Positions 5,029 to 5,605 of a stretch of DNA of 5,605 nt are shown here, piece after piece (positions within the stretch are counted from its first letter, which is position 1; each line of letters begins with the position of its first letter). Origin of the DNA: Verrucomicrobiales bacterium (GTDB lineage: Bacteria > Verrucomicrobiota > Verrucomicrobiia > Limisphaerales > UBA1096). The stretch is from NCBI GenBank assembly GCA_002721375.1, contig PBKH01000059.1, positions 7,151-12,755 on the forward strand, read 5' to 3'. A program made the translations under genes and the position numbers. The notes below the pieces were generated by a model, which saw only the letters and a program-made list of their open reading frames with translations, had not been told where the DNA came from and did no database searches.

Positions 5029-5605
5029 TGTTTGAAATGTTCAATTCTTTCGTCGGGTCAAAATGATAGGGAACACCCAGCTTGGTTAAATCCCTCAAGT
5101 AAACAATTCTTGGTCTAGAACCAATTAAATCCACGACAGCCTCGATTACGTTATATTTTCCTGATGGAAGTGCATAGCCGATTACTTGGATTTGAAATTG
5201 AAAGCTGCGTGTTGAGATTAGGTTCTCGATTTTCTTGAGCTGTTCGGAATCTAGAAGCCCCGCCTCTAGGAGCCAAGCGATTGAGTGGCTTGTTTCGGAG
5301 TTCAGTCCTTGGCGTGTCGATACGATTCTGTCAGCCAATGTGTCATCTATTCCTTCCAGTTGTGCAAGGATGTCGCTGGGGGCCGTATTGATGTTTACTC
5401 GTCCTGATCGGATGCGATTGGTTTCCGTGGTATAGAGGTCCATCAGTTGGCCAAGTTCCGCAGAGGTGATGCCGGATTTGAGTTCACGCCTAGCTTGGTT
5501 TTCGTCTGTAACTATAAACGTGGCATCTACAAGATCGATGAGCGACTCGATTGGTTCATTGGCATTCCTTTTAGCATTGAGGAAAATAACCATTTCTTCT
5601 GACAG
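5021..5605 (-). CDS. gspK: Type II secretion minor pseudopilin GspK (C-terminal part, 5' end outside window)
   Basis: The frame is open to the window edge (Leu-Ser-Glu-Glu precede the first visible Met), so the 195 visible codons are the C-terminal part of a longer gene. GspK proteins usually have about 300 residues or more, and the missing part would hold the prepilin leader and N-terminal helix. Counting from the Met at 5593, residues 65-82 carry the helix-hairpin-helix-like motif RVNINTAPSDILAQLEGI, followed by LADRIVSTRQ, which is characteristic of GspK. After it come LLEAGLLDSEQLKKIENLIS and a beta-rich end (FQFQIQVIGYALPSGKY ... VEAVVDLIG-type strands, then IVYLRDLTKLGVPY). These fit the GspK C-terminal region. 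GspK caps the pseudopilus tip together with GspI and GspJ in known systems. ComEA-type DNA-binding proteins share the hairpin motif, but the long C-terminal strands and the neighbouring PilM/GspL gene favour GspK. Its TGA overlaps the next gene by 8 bases. Confidence 0.85.
   Translation of the reverse strand: MSEEMVIFLNAKRNANEPIESLIDLVDATFIVTDENQARRELKSGITSAELGQLMDLYTTETNRIRSGRVNINTAPSDILAQLEGIDDTLADRIVSTRQGLNSETSHSIAWLLEAGLLDSEQLKKIENLISTRSFQFQIQVIGYALPSGKYNVIEAVVDLIGSRPRIVYLRDLTKLGVPYHFDPTKELNISNND

Noticed and set aside
5591..5593. ATG as start of the GspK-like gene
   Set aside because: The frame stays open through the last bases of the window, and a GspK starting here would lack its prepilin leader and N-terminal helix.

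Overview
The window looks like a piece of a chromosome from a member of the Verrucomicrobiota or a relative in the PVC group, with moderate GC. Two things point there. The plus-strand protein ends in the Tyr-x-Leu-Glu-x-Ser-x-Asp-Leu-x-x-Trp ... Arg-Phe-Tyr-Arg-Val domain that closes many secreted verrucomicrobial proteins. The minus-strand genes form a fused type II secretion / type IV pilus inner-membrane platform of the style seen in Planctomycetes and Verrucomicrobia. The genus cannot be told from the sequence.

Layout: positions 1-1689 (+) hold the 3' part of a large, probably secreted protein built from tandem copies of a roughly 200-residue predicted beta-sandwich unit (one partial, two complete), followed by the C-terminal domain. 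A 32-base gap separates it from three convergent minus-strand genes. Read in transcription order (right to left) these are the 3' part of a GspK-type minor pseudopilin (5605-5021), a 570-residue PilM/GspL-like actin-fold protein fused to a PilN-like membrane and periplasmic part (5028-3316), and a 533-residue GspM/PilO-like membrane protein (3323-1722). The last also carries two inserted beta modules and a C-terminal GspC/PilP-like domain behind a proline-rich linker. Consecutive genes overlap by exactly 8 bases, so they are almost certainly one operon. The window contains no secretin (GspD) or ATPase (GspE) gene.

How they fit together (inference): GspK would cap the pseudopilus. The PilM-PilN fusion and the GspM-PilO-PilP/GspC-like protein would form the inner-membrane assembly platform that links the cytoplasmic ATPase to the outer-membrane secretin. 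With two fusions, two proteins may do the work of four or five in classical systems. The repeat protein next door could be an exported cargo, but only its position and its secreted-type C terminus suggest this.

The most unusual features are the insertion of two phage-structural-protein-like beta modules into the GspM/PilO-like protein, its fusion to a PilP/GspC-like domain, and the apparent loss of both nucleotide phosphate-binding loops in the PilM-like domain. No RNA genes, CRISPR arrays, insertion sequences or convincing terminators were seen, and no gene-free stretch exceeds 32 bases.
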